From JBFXJF01 sp050175155 (lineage in GTDB: Bacteria; Bacillota; Bacilli; Tepidibacillales; Tepidibacillaceae): DNA of 64,000 bases. The first letter of the stretch is position 1. Each line of letters starts with the position of its first letter. Positions 17,732 through 26,585 of the stretch are shown in pieces. Below the pieces are notes generated by a model. The model saw only the letters and a list, made by a program, of their open reading frames with translations. It had not been told where the DNA came from and ran no database searches. The position numbers were made by a program, and so were the translations under genes. The DNA lies in NCBI GenBank assembly GCA_050175155.1, contig JBFXJF010000006.1:1-64000 (forward strand), given 5' to 3'.

Positions 17732-18432
17732 TGTATGGCCTCCTTAAAATCTACTCTGTTATCATATAAGGCTTTTCCAATAATAGCTCCATAGATATTC
17801 ATTCCATTTAACTTTACTAAGTCTGGAATTGAACTAACTCCACCTGAAGCTATTATATTAAGCGAAGTCTTTTCTGATAACTCTCTATAGATATTAAAAT
17901 TAGGACCTTCTAGCATACCATCTTTAGAAATATCAGTATAAACAATAGTTTTAACCCCGATTGCTTCGAGTTCTTGACATAGCTCTATGGATTCTATTGA
18001 ACTGATAACCTCCCAGCCACGAACGGCAACGTAACCATCTTTGGCATCGATTGAGACCACAATTTTATCTCCATACTCAGCTACTAATTGTTTTAATAAC
18101 TCCCTGTTCTCTATTGCTATAGTACCAACAATTACTCGGGAAACACCTAGTTTAAGTAAATTGGCCACTTTCCCTTTGCTTCTAATTCCTCCACCTATTT
18201 GAATCGGAATATTAAGATTATGGATTATTTTTTCGATAGAGGGTCTGTTAATAAATTCTTCAGTTCTAGCACCATCTAAATCAACTAAATGCAGATATTC
18301 AGCGCCCTCTTTCACCCATTTTTCTGCCATTTCACTTGGGTCATTAGAATATACTGTAACTCTGTTGAAGTCGCCCTGCGTAAGCCTTACACATTTATTA
18401 TCCTTGATATCGATTGCTGGTATTAAGATCAT
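17713..18432 (-). CDS. hisA: Phosphoribosyl-formimino-AICAR-phosphate isomerase HisA
   Basis: TIM-barrel isomerase for the fourth step of the pathway, 239 residues. It starts MILIPAIDIKDNKCVRLTQG with the catalytic Asp8 in PAIDIK; the second Asp is in VYTDISKDGMLEGPN (near 130), and IASGGVSS and IIGKALYD form the phosphate sites. It overlaps hisH by four bases and hisF by 19. Confidence 0.98.
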   Translation of the reverse strand: MILIPAIDIKDNKCVRLTQGDFNRVTVYSNDPSEMAEKWVKEGAEYLHLVDLDGARTEEFINRPSIEKIIHNLNIPIQIGGGIRSKGKVANLLKLGVSRVIVGTIAIENRELLKQLVAEYGDKIVVSIDAKDGYVAVRGWEVISSIESIELCQELEAIGVKTIVYTDISKDGMLEGPNFNIYRELSEKTSLNIIASGGVSSIPDLVKLNGMNIYGAIIGKALYDNRVDFKEAIQCLQKG

Positions 18433-19031
18433 TTTATTATCTCTCCATATGCTTTAATAATATTAAGTCCTACATCCGCACTCTTTTCCGGATGAAATTG
18501 AATGCCGTATATATTATCTTTTTTCACAATCGCAGGAACTTGTACACCGTAATTGGTGTGTGATATTAATTCTTCGTTACTGGAATTGACGTAATATGAA
18601 TGAACAAAGTAAACATAATCATCTTCGTTAATATACTTTAAAATCTTATCATCTTTATTAAATTTCAGATTATTCCATCCCATATGCGGAACTTTTAGCT
18701 TAACTTCTAATTTATTAACTGACCCTTTAATATATCCTAAACCCTCATACTCACCATTTTCATAACTTTTTTCGTATAAAAGTTGCATTCCAAGACAGAT
18801 GCCAATCAGATATTTTCCCTTATCAACATGTTGATTAATTAATGGGATTAATTCCCGTTGCTTCAATAGATTAATAGCATCCCTAAAAGCTCCAACTCCA
18901 GGCAAGATAAGAGTTTTTGCCGATAATATATCCTTCTCAGCACTTGAAATCTTCGTTTCAATACCCATCCTTGCAAAAGATCTAGATATTGAATCTAAGT
19001 TACCAAGTCCATAATCAACAATTATATGCAA
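18429..19031 (-). CDS. hisH: Imidazole glycerol phosphate synthase glutaminase subunit HisH
   Basis: Class I glutamine amidotransferase that supplies ammonia to HisF. The 200 residues begin MHIIVDYGLGNLDSISRSF; the nucleophile Cys is in GICLGMQLLYEKS (near 80) and the His/Glu pair in GIQFHPEKS (near 180). The gene begins directly after the hisB stop and overlaps hisA by four bases. Confidence 0.98.
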   Translation of the reverse strand: MHIIVDYGLGNLDSISRSFARMGIETKISSAEKDILSAKTLILPGVGAFRDAINLLKQRELIPLINQHVDKGKYLIGICLGMQLLYEKSYENGEYEGLGYIKGSVNKLEVKLKVPHMGWNNLKFNKDDKILKYINEDDYVYFVHSYYVNSSNEELISHTNYGVQVPAIVKKDNIYGIQFHPEKSADVGLNIIKAYGEIIK

Positions 19032-19610
19032 TTATAGGACCCCCTTCGAGGAAGACACATTATCTGAGATTATATCTACTCCTTCTTTTAAAACTCTGGA
19101 AAAAGCTTTAAATATAGCTTCAATCTTATGGTGATCATTCTCACCGTACATAAGGTTGATATGAAGTGTAACTCTAGCTTCGTTAACAAAAGCTCGAAAA
19201 AATTCTTTAAAGCTTTGCGTAGAGATATCCCCTAATTTCCCTCTTTCAAAATCAACATTAAAGACCAGATATGGACGATTGCTAATATCTAAGACTACAT
19301 TACATAGGCTTTCGTCCATTGGAATATAACGACTAGAGTATCTTTTTATCCCCTTTTTATCGCCTAAGGCCGAATTAAAAGCTTGCCCTAATGCTATGCC
19401 AATATCTTCAACTGTGTGATGATCATCTACAGAAATATCGCCAGTACATTTAATTTTTAAATCAAACGAGCCGTGAAATGCGAATAAAGTTAACATATGA
19501 TCCAAAAATCCTATGCTAGTACTAATTTCACTTTTACCAGTACCGTCTAAATTCAATTCAACTGAGATATCGGTTTCAGCAGTTTTCCTCTCTATCTTAG
19601 CTTTTCTCAT
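19032..19610 (-). CDS. hisB: Imidazoleglycerol-phosphate dehydratase
   Basis: Manganese enzyme for step 6. The 192 residues carry the paired metal-binding motifs DDHHTVEDIGIALGQA (about 63-78) and ENDHHKIEAIFKAFSRVL (about 160-177). It is the monofunctional form without a phosphatase domain. I use the ATG at 19610, ten bases after GGGAG; two TTG codons upstream are less likely starts. The start lies inside the end of hisC. A histidinol-phosphate phosphatase is not among the operon genes. Confidence 0.97.
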   Translation of the reverse strand: MRKAKIERKTAETDISVELNLDGTGKSEISTSIGFLDHMLTLFAFHGSFDLKIKCTGDISVDDHHTVEDIGIALGQAFNSALGDKKGIKRYSSRYIPMDESLCNVVLDISNRPYLVFNVDFERGKLGDISTQSFKEFFRAFVNEARVTLHINLMYGENDHHKIEAIFKAFSRVLKEGVDIISDNVSSSKGVL

Positions 19611-20652
19611 TTTCAACAATCTCCCCTAAAATTTTAATAAAAATCTCGTTCTCCTGTTGATTACCAATAGTAATTCGGTAAAAACCATCTAAGTTACCTG
19701 CATATCCTCTGATTTGAATTCCTTTATCAGCTATTTTATCACCCAAATTTTTAATATCTGATTTTGCAAACAAGAAATTGCCATGCGATTTATAAGTTGT
19801 TAGTCCGAAGTCAATCAATTTCTGTTCTAATCCGTCTCTCTCTTGTTTAACTAGCTCAGCATAAGCAAGTAGCTTATCCTTATTTTTTAGTGCTTGGATT
19901 CCAATATATTGTGTCAAGTAATTAATATTATAGGGGGAACGAACACCATTAAGAATCTCTGATAATTTTTCATTTGCTACTATATAACCAAGCCTAATCC
20001 CAGCAAGACCAAATGCCTTCGAAAGAGTTCTTAAGATAATTAAGTTATCATAGCAGTTAATCTCTTCAACCAAAGTCATTGAACAAAATTCAAAATACGC
20101 TTCGTCAATTACGACAATTGAATTAGTATTCTCTAGGAGCTCTATTAAATCTTTTCGCTCGGTTAAGTAACCAGTTGGGTTATTGGGATTGGATAGGAAA
20201 ATTACCTTCGGATTTACTTCTTTAGCTTTATTAATTAGTTTTTTTATGTCAAATGAAAAATCCTCATTGCTTTCAACCCCGATGAATTTGGCTGAGTAAA
20301 TTTGACTAAATACTGCATACATATGAAATGTTGGAACAAAACTTAAAACAATTTCGCCCTTATCAACAAAAGTTTTAATTATAAGTTCGATTGACTCGTT
20401 GGAACCGTTACCCACAACAATGTTAGATGGTTTTACATTTACGTATTTACTTATCTCTTCCCTTAATTCAGTTGAATTGCTATCAGGATAGAAATTCAAA
20501 GCAAAATCCTTGTTAATGATAATACCCTCTTTGAATACTTCCTCAAATAAAATGTTTTTACCCTCATTAGCATCAAGCTTAATCTCGCACGGAGCTTGCT
20601 TTGGTATATAACCCTTAAAATCTCTTAGACTTTCTTTTACTAAATTCATCAT
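19597..20652 (-). CDS. hisC: Histidinol-phosphate aminotransferase
   Basis: PLP-dependent class I/II aminotransferase for step 7, 351 residues. Landmarks are KLDANEGKN near the N-terminus, GNGSNESIELI, SNPNNPTGYL, VIDEAYFEF and the PLP lysine in LRTLSKAFGLAGIRLGY (near 210). Two ATG codons in tandem follow GAGGTG; the first is used here. The stop codon of hisD lies at the same base as this start, so the two are tightly coupled. Confidence 0.96.
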   Translation of the reverse strand: MMNLVKESLRDFKGYIPKQAPCEIKLDANEGKNILFEEVFKEGIIINKDFALNFYPDSNSTELREEISKYVNVKPSNIVVGNGSNESIELIIKTFVDKGEIVLSFVPTFHMYAVFSQIYSAKFIGVESNEDFSFDIKKLINKAKEVNPKVIFLSNPNNPTGYLTERKDLIELLENTNSIVVIDEAYFEFCSMTLVEEINCYDNLIILRTLSKAFGLAGIRLGYIVANEKLSEILNGVRSPYNINYLTQYIGIQALKNKDKLLAYAELVKQERDGLEQKLIDFGLTTYKSHGNFLFAKSDIKNLGDKIADKGIQIRGYAGNLDGFYRITIGNQQENEIFIKILGEIVENEKS

Positions 20653-21941
20653 TACACCTCATCTTCAAATCTAATTTTTATTGAGTTAGCATGACCTGTT
20701 AACCCTTCGTCTGTAGCTATTTTGATGATTGAATCCTTGGCTTCTTTTAAAGCTTCCCTAGTATAATAGATTAACGAAGTTTTCTTAATAAAATCTTCGA
20801 CGCCTAAAGGTGATGAGAACTTCGCCGTGGAGCTTGTAGGCAGTGTATGGTTAGTCCCTGCAAAATAATCCCCTACTGGTTCGGGAGTGTATTCTCCAAT
20901 AAATATCGCACCAGCATTTTTAATTCTTTTACTAATATCAAAAGGATTCTCTGTAAGTATCTCTAGATGTTCTGGTGCTATTTCATTAGCTATCTCTATT
21001 GATTTCTCAATTGAAGTAGTTATTATTATTTCACCATAGCTTTCAAGTGCTTTAGTAATTATCTCTTTTCTCTCAAGCATCTTAATCTGTTTGTAAAGTT
21101 CCTCAGTAACGTTTTTTGCGAGTATCTCAGAATCAGTTATCAAGATAGAAGCAGCCATCTCATCATGTTCTGCTTGAGATATTAAATCCGCCGCGACATA
21201 TTTTGGGTTAGCGGTATGATCTGCTATAATCAATATCTCGCTCGGACCAGCAATCATATCAATTCCCACATAACCTGAGACCCTTTTCTTCGCCATAGCA
21301 ACATAAATGTTCCCTGGACCAACTATTTTGAAGACTTTAGGTATACTTTCTGTTCCATAAGCAAGGGCAGCTATTGCCTGAGCACCACCAACTTTAAAAA
21401 CCTTGTGGACTCCAGATATTTTTGCAGCTACTAGTATTGAATCCCTGATTTTCCCCTGTTTATTAGGTGGGGTAACCATTATGATCTCATTTACTCCGGC
21501 TATCTTTGCTGGAATTGCATTCATTAAAACAGTCGAAGGATAAGCGGCTTTACCACCCGGTACATAGATTCCAACTTTTTCAATCGGATTTACTATTTGA
21601 CCTGTAATAGTCTCGTTTTCACCGTTTATAGTAAAAGAGTTCCTAATTTGATTCCTGTGAAAATTCTCGATATTTTCTTTCGCTTTTAACAAAGCATCAT
21701 ATAATTCTGCGTCAATATTATTATGTGCGCTTCTGAATTCCTCTTCAGACACTAAAAAATCATCTATATTTACATCATCGAATTTCGCTGTATATTCTCT
21801 TAATGCTTCATCCTTTCTCTTTTTAACATCAGATAGGATATCTTCGACAACTTTATTAATTTCTCCGTGTTCAAATTGATTTCTTTCTAATAACTTGTTT
21901 AAAAAATTATTATCTTTATTAGAATTGATTATTCTAATCAT
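20652..21941 (-). CDS. hisD: Histidinol dehydrogenase
   Basis: Zinc enzyme that oxidises histidinol to histidine using NAD. Landmarks include GIYVPGGKAAYPSTVLMNAI (about 125-145), VGGAQAIAALAYGT, the conserved GPGN and AGPSEILIIAD, SQAEHDEMA with metal-binding residues, and FAGTNHTLPTSSTAKFSSPL near the C-terminus. The ATG at 21941 is taken as start (429 residues); a GTG three codons earlier overlaps the hisG stop. Confidence 0.98.
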   Translation of the reverse strand: MIRIINSNKDNNFLNKLLERNQFEHGEINKVVEDILSDVKKRKDEALREYTAKFDDVNIDDFLVSEEEFRSAHNNIDAELYDALLKAKENIENFHRNQIRNSFTINGENETITGQIVNPIEKVGIYVPGGKAAYPSTVLMNAIPAKIAGVNEIIMVTPPNKQGKIRDSILVAAKISGVHKVFKVGGAQAIAALAYGTESIPKVFKIVGPGNIYVAMAKKRVSGYVGIDMIAGPSEILIIADHTANPKYVAADLISQAEHDEMAASILITDSEILAKNVTEELYKQIKMLERKEIITKALESYGEIIITTSIEKSIEIANEIAPEHLEILTENPFDISKRIKNAGAIFIGEYTPEPVGDYFAGTNHTLPTSSTAKFSSPLGVEDFIKKTSLIYYTREALKEAKDSIIKIATDEGLTGHANSIKIRFEDEV

Positions 21942-21942
21942 T

Positions 21943-22572
21943 TTAATCACCTATCTCCTCAGTTAACAATTTTAGCATTTCTTGAATTCTGTTGTATTTG
22001 AACCTATAGCTTATTTTATTTGCAATTAATCTTGCACTTATGTTACACATATCCTCAATTACCTCTAAACCGTTAGCTTTTAGGGTGTTACCTGTTTCAA
22101 CCAAATCGACAATCACATCTGCTAATCCAACTAATGGAGCTAACTCAACTGAACCGTTTAACTTGATTATCTCAATCTTTTGTTGTTTTTCTTCAAAATA
22201 CTTCTCTGTAAAATAAGGATATTTAGTCGCTACCTTTAATACTTCATCTTTTCTGTATACCTTTTGTCCTGCTGGTCCTGCAATAGAGAACTTACATTTC
22301 CCAAATTCTAAATCAAGGATTTCGTAAATATCTTGATTGCTCTCTAGAATTGAATCCTTGCCAACAATCCCTAAATCTGTCACGCCATTTTTAACATATG
22401 TAACAACATCGGAAGGTTTAACGTTGATAAAACTAATTTTATTCTTTTCATCCTTAAAAATAAGTTTTCGAGAATCTAAGTCTAAAGAGTCCCCGAGTCC
22501 TATTTTTTTAAAAATATCACTAGCATCCTTACCAATTCTGCCTTTAGAAAGTGCAATTGTTAGATAGTCCAT
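21943..22572 (-). CDS. hisG: ATP phosphoribosyltransferase catalytic subunit, short form
   Basis: First committed step: joins ATP and PRPP. At 209 residues this is the short HisG, which lacks the regulatory ACT-like domain and needs HisZ. It starts MDYLTIALSKGRIGKDA; PRPP-binding is in LVGLADVIVDLVETGNTLKANG (split here by its LVGLADVIVDL and VETGNTLKANG parts, about 145-168). It overlaps hisZ by 13 bases, fitting an obligate HisG-HisZ complex. Confidence 0.97.
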   Translation of the reverse strand: MDYLTIALSKGRIGKDASDIFKKIGLGDSLDLDSRKLIFKDEKNKISFINVKPSDVVTYVKNGVTDLGIVGKDSILESNQDIYEILDLEFGKCKFSIAGPAGQKVYRKDEVLKVATKYPYFTEKYFEEKQQKIEIIKLNGSVELAPLVGLADVIVDLVETGNTLKANGLEVIEDMCNISARLIANKISYRFKYNRIQEMLKLLTEEIGD

Positions 22573-23531
22573 TTAGATTCTCCTCCCAAATTCACAACTT
22601 TAAGAAGTTGGTCTAAATCAATTGAAAATCCAATCGCAGGAACTTTGGTACCAAAGAGAGAGGTTAGCGAATCATACCTACCACCACTAATTATTTCTTG
22701 ATGTGAATTAGGATAATAACCTTTAAAAATTATCCCGTCATAATAGTCCAACTCAGTAATCATTGATAAATCTAAGTGAATATTATTATAAAAACTTGTT
22801 CCTTCTATTGATTTTACCAATTCCTTTAATTCATCTAGTGAATTTTTCATCTCGTCATTCAAGTAATATGCTTTTGTTAGCTTAGTTACCGTGTCGATAT
22901 TTCCCTGAAAATCTATAATATTTAGTAGCACATCGACTATACTTTTATTTGTGTCTACAGATTCTAAATATTTGCTTAACTCTGATTTATTTTTTCTATA
23001 AATCAAGTTTTTTATCTCATCGACTATCTCCGAAGATTTTATTTCCTTTAATAATCCTTCGAGATACTTACTACTACCCAATTCTAGGATGAAATCAGCA
23101 TTATATTTCTTCAGAACCTCTAATGCGACTAATATTACATCCTTATCTGCTAAAAGAGAATTTTCACCTAGATATTCAATTCCCATCTGTTTAAGCTCTT
23201 TAATGTTCGAGTCAATTCTATTGCGATAAACAGTCGTATTGTAAAAAAGCTTTAGTCTAGCTCCCATTTCCCATCTAGGAATTAAACTTCGAATTATGTT
23301 CATTGTAATATCTGGTCTAAGAATTAGAACCTCTCCATTACCTCCAATTACCTTAACCAAAGTTTTATTAGTTATTTTACTGTTAAAAGATCTGAAATTA
23401 TCGTATTCTTCAAATGTTGACGGCTCTATCTGTAAGTAACCTTCATTTACGAATATATTCTCGATCTCTTTTCTTAAATAATATCTACTTGTACAATAGT
23501 CTAATTCATCTTTAATTGTTAAAAACTCCAT
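22560..23531 (-). CDS. hisZ: ATP phosphoribosyltransferase regulatory subunit HisZ
   Basis: Histidyl-tRNA-synthetase-like regulatory partner of short HisG. The 323 residues keep the class II synthetase fold: EIENIFVNEGYLQIEPSTFE near the N-terminus, LRPDITMNIIRSL, and the C-terminal GGRYDSLTSLFG and PAIGFSIDLDQL. An anticodon-binding domain is absent, which separates it from HisRS. I start at the ATG 23531, which follows AAGGAAGGTG; a longer in-frame ATG begins inside the attenuator terminator. First structural gene of the operon. Confidence 0.94.
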   Translation of the reverse strand: MEFLTIKDELDYCTSRYYLRKEIENIFVNEGYLQIEPSTFEEYDNFRSFNSKITNKTLVKVIGGNGEVLILRPDITMNIIRSLIPRWEMGARLKLFYNTTVYRNRIDSNIKELKQMGIEYLGENSLLADKDVILVALEVLKKYNADFILELGSSKYLEGLLKEIKSSEIVDEIKNLIYRKNKSELSKYLESVDTNKSIVDVLLNIIDFQGNIDTVTKLTKAYYLNDEMKNSLDELKELVKSIEGTSFYNNIHLDLSMITELDYYDGIIFKGYYPNSHQEIISGGRYDSLTSLFGTKVPAIGFSIDLDQLLKVVNLGGESKWTI

Positions 23532-23548
23532 TATCGACACCTTCCTTA

Positions 23549-23586
23549 CTAAACTAAAAGCCATACAGGTTTATACCTATATGGCT
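23549..23586 (-). terminator. Attenuator terminator of the histidine operon
   Basis: A 12-bp stem (AGCCATATAGGT with ACCTGTATGGCT, one G-T pair), four-base loop, followed on the minus strand by TTTTAGTTT. It lies between the His-rich leader peptide and hisZ. A competing upstream segment (23608-23616) can pair with its 5' arm. Confidence 0.75.
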
Positions 23587-23678
23587 TAAATATCATCTTA
23601 ATATCTTCCATCATAGATACTTACCCGAATTTTTTGTAATAGAACTAGGGCTTGTATCTATGAACATTTAGTTCATTG

Positions 23679-23744
23679 TTACAATCCCTTACTATGATGA
23701 TGGTGATTAAATTGTGATTTTGCTTGTTTTATAGTAATAATCAT
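23679..23744 (-). CDS. hisL: His operon leader peptide with four consecutive His codons
   Basis: A 21-codon frame too short for routine gene calling: MIITIKQAKSQFNHHHHSKG followed by Leu and TAA. It has its own ribosome site (GGGGAG, six bases before ATG) and sits between the promoter at 23808-23834 and the attenuator terminator. The codons at 23705-23694 are CAC CAT CAT CAT. This is the arrangement of a ribosome-mediated attenuator: a ribosome stalled for lack of His-tRNA would cover the His codons. Those codons contain CATCATAG, which can pair with CTATGATG downstream, tying the stall to the RNA switch. Confidence 0.82.
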   Translation of the reverse strand: MIITIKQAKSQFNHHHHSKGL

Positions 23745-23807
23745 CTTAATCTCCCCAAACGATACTTTAACTCATTAATATAGTAAAACATGAAATTATT
23801 ATTTACA

Positions 23808-23834
23808 GTATACCATGTAAAAATTAAATTTCAA
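23808..23834 (-). promoter_or_regulatory. Promoter of the histidine operon
   Basis: Minus strand TTGAAA (23834-23829), 16-base spacer, TATACT (23813-23808), about 64 bases before the leader peptide ATG. Confidence 0.68.
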
Positions 23835-23879
23835 TATTATCTTCAATATTTTATCTTTAGTATCGGATGTTTATGTTTA

Positions 23880-25535
23880 TTAGTTAATCTCGAACGAGCT
23901 TTTTAATGAAACAATTCTGTTAAAGACAATCTTGTCCTTAGTTGTATATTTTGGATCAACATTAAAGTAGCCGTGTCTAAAGAATTGAAACTTATCTTCT
24001 GGTTTAACATTTTTCATATTAGGCTCAATAAATCCTTGTAATATTTCTAAAGAATCTAGGTTTAGATAATCTAAGAATGATTTATCATCCTCTTGCTCCT
24101 CATCTGAGATAAGAGATTCGTATAGCCTAAACTCGGCAGGTAATGCACTCTTGGCTTCTACCCAATGAATAGTACCTTTAACTTTTCGTTCAGTAAAACC
24201 TGATCCACTTTTTGTATCCTGGTCATATGTACAATGGATTTCAACCAGATTACCATCTTTGTCTTTTATAACATCATTACACTTAATAAAATAAGCGTTC
24301 TTTAATCTTACTTCGTTTCCTGGAAATAATCGATAATACTTGCTAGGCGGTTCCTCCATGAAATCTTCTTGTTCAATATATATTTCATTTGAAAAAGGAA
24401 TCTGCCTATTCCCTAAATCAGGGTTTTCAGAGTTGTTCTCAGCATCAAGCATTTCAACTTGTCCTTCTGGATAGTTGGTTATTACCACTTTTAGTGGTCG
24501 TAGGATACCCATGGTTCTAAGAACTGTCAACTTTAAATCATCTCTAACAAAGTGTTCAAGCATTCTAATATCAACAGCACTATTTATTTTAGAAACCCCT
24601 GTTTCCCTGACAAAATTTCTAATAGCTGCAGGGGTAATACCTCTTCTTCTTAATGCTGAAATTGTAAAAATACGCGGGTCATCCCAACCGTCCACATATT
24701 TCTCTTCAACCATTTGCTTTAGTTTTCTTTTTCCTAGTATAGTGTTAGTCAAATTTAATTTACCAAACTCGATCTGTCTTGGTGTATGTTCCATTTCACA
24801 TTCTCTTACTACCCAATCATATAAAGGTCGGTGGTCTTCAAACTCTATTGTGCAAAGTGAGTGAGTTATCCCTTCAATTGCATCCTCAAGCGAATGAGCA
24901 AAATCATACATCGGATAGATGCACCATTTATCACCCGTATTATGATGTGTTGCGCGTGCTGTTCGATAAATTATAGGGTCCCTAAGATTAATATTAGGTG
25001 AGGACATATCAATTTTCGCCCTTAAGACCTTTTCTCCGTCCTTGAATTCGCCATTCCGCATTCTATTAAACAAATCAATATTTTCATCAACTGTCCTATC
25101 TCTATACGGGCTCTCTTTACCAGGTTCTTTGAATGTTCCGCGATATTCTCTAATCTGCTCAGCAGTTAAATCGCATACATACGCTTTACCTTTTCTGATT
25201 AATAGCATTGCACGAGTATACATTTCTTCAAAGTAATCAGATGCAAAATAGAGATTATCCCATTCAAAGCCCAACCACTTAATATCTTCTTTAATCGCTT
25301 CAACATATTCTACATCTTCCTTTGAAGGATTTGTATCATCAAAACGTAAATTGGTCTTTCCGTTAAATTGATCGGCTAATTCAAAATTTATACAGATTGA
25401 TTTAACATGTCCAATATGTAAATATCCGTTTGGTTCTGGCGGAAAACGTGTAATTATCTGTTTGTGTTTGCCCGATTCTAAATCATCTATCATAATATTC
25501 TTAATAAAATTCGACGAAGAATATTTTTCTTCCAT
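23880..25535 (-). CDS. glnS: Glutaminyl-tRNA synthetase
   Basis: Class I synthetase that charges tRNA-Gln directly. The 551 residues include the HIGH signature in PPEPNGYLHIGHVKSICINF (about 33-52), the KMSKS-equivalent TILGKRKLKQMVEE (near 270), and the C-terminal beta-barrel anticodon domain (about 340-551, ending with KFQFFRHGYFNVD). The motif RFDDTNPSKEDVEYVE separates it from GltX. Ribosome site AAGGTGAG. It lies downstream of dnaI after a 54-base gap and is followed by the histidine promoter. Confidence 0.97.
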   Translation of the reverse strand: MEEKYSSSNFIKNIMIDDLESGKHKQIITRFPPEPNGYLHIGHVKSICINFELADQFNGKTNLRFDDTNPSKEDVEYVEAIKEDIKWLGFEWDNLYFASDYFEEMYTRAMLLIRKGKAYVCDLTAEQIREYRGTFKEPGKESPYRDRTVDENIDLFNRMRNGEFKDGEKVLRAKIDMSSPNINLRDPIIYRTARATHHNTGDKWCIYPMYDFAHSLEDAIEGITHSLCTIEFEDHRPLYDWVVRECEMEHTPRQIEFGKLNLTNTILGKRKLKQMVEEKYVDGWDDPRIFTISALRRRGITPAAIRNFVRETGVSKINSAVDIRMLEHFVRDDLKLTVLRTMGILRPLKVVITNYPEGQVEMLDAENNSENPDLGNRQIPFSNEIYIEQEDFMEEPPSKYYRLFPGNEVRLKNAYFIKCNDVIKDKDGNLVEIHCTYDQDTKSGSGFTERKVKGTIHWVEAKSALPAEFRLYESLISDEEQEDDKSFLDYLNLDSLEILQGFIEPNMKNVKPEDKFQFFRHGYFNVDPKYTTKDKIVFNRIVSLKSSFEIN

Positions 25536-25589
25536 TAAAACTCACCTTCCATACTTTAATTCAATTAAATAAATATATCATACTATTAT

Positions 25590-26513
25590 TTATAGCTTTC
25601 TTCTATTCAACCCGTCTACAAAATATGCATCTGTATAATGGCGGATTCTCTCCATAATCCTTAACGCTTTCAGTCCTTCTTCTCCACCTTTATTAGAATA
25701 CCTAAAGTGTTCCTCTAAGGCATCATAATTTAGGTTAGAAGTATACATAGTCGGAAGTTCTTTAACCATTCTAGCTTGTAAAATAGATCCTAGGATTTCA
25801 TCACGTTCCCATTGACTTATTGTTTCCGCACCTATGTCGTCCAATATTAGAACTTGAACATTTTTTAATATTTGAATTTTTTCATTTATACTATTATCAT
25901 TAATCGATTGTTTCATTTCCCTAAAGAAGTCGGGGACATAAACCATTAATGTAGATATATTTTTTTCTGCCATTTTTTTAGCTAGAGCAACCATCATATA
26001 ACTCTTACCTACTCCTAAAGGTCCATACAGATATATTCCCTTTTGTCCTGCTCCTGACTTAAAATTATCACAGAACTCTAGTAGCGCTGTAAAGGCGTCC
26101 GCCCTACCTTTGCTATTTCCATCAAAATTGCCAAATGTTGCTTTTAATAAAGCGTCTGGTATAAACTGATTTTTAAACAGCTTGTTTTTATAATCTTCCT
26201 TATCTTTATTTATCCTTTTATCACATTTCTTTAAATATAATTGAAACTGTTCATCCGTATATTCAATCACAGAGTAATGACCCGCTAATAAATTTGGACA
26301 GTTATTTATGTTTTTACATTCCTTACAGTTATTACTTTCTTCTATGTACTGTAAGATTAAATTCAGAGATGGAAGTATTTTTTCTTCAGAAATTTTGTTC
26401 TCTACAATAATTGTTTTTATTTCTGGATACTTAATTACCTTCTCTAGTATATTTTTTGACTCTACAGCTAGGTTCGGCATAAGTTCCTCTATTACTTGTC
26501 TAATACTATTCAT
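25590..26513 (-). CDS. dnaI: Primosomal protein DnaI (helicase loader)
   Basis: AAA+ ATPase that loads the replicative helicase in Firmicutes. The N-terminal domain carries a Cys-rich putative zinc site (NNCKECKNINNCPN, near residues 78-91, with a His shortly after), as in DnaI. The ATPase domain has Walker A YGPLGVGKSYM (about 163-173) and Walker B VLILDDIGAE (near 225). At 307 residues it matches DnaI rather than DnaC. It follows dnaB directly, as in Bacillus. Confidence 0.93.
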   Translation of the reverse strand: MNSIRQVIEELMPNLAVESKNILEKVIKYPEIKTIIVENKISEEKILPSLNLILQYIEESNNCKECKNINNCPNLLAGHYSVIEYTDEQFQLYLKKCDKRINKDKEDYKNKLFKNQFIPDALLKATFGNFDGNSKGRADAFTALLEFCDNFKSGAGQKGIYLYGPLGVGKSYMMVALAKKMAEKNISTLMVYVPDFFREMKQSINDNSINEKIQILKNVQVLILDDIGAETISQWERDEILGSILQARMVKELPTMYTSNLNYDALEEHFRYSNKGGEEGLKALRIMERIRHYTDAYFVDGLNRRKL

Positions 26514-26585
26514 ATAAAGTAAGCCTCCTCACCAAATTATTACTAAAACTATCATATCAAAAAATAATTTTAAAGGTATACTTAT

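Noticed and set aside
23565..23800. T-box leader before the histidine operon
   Set aside because: No GGGTGG-type T-box sequence or stem I landmarks; the His-codon leader peptide explains the region better.
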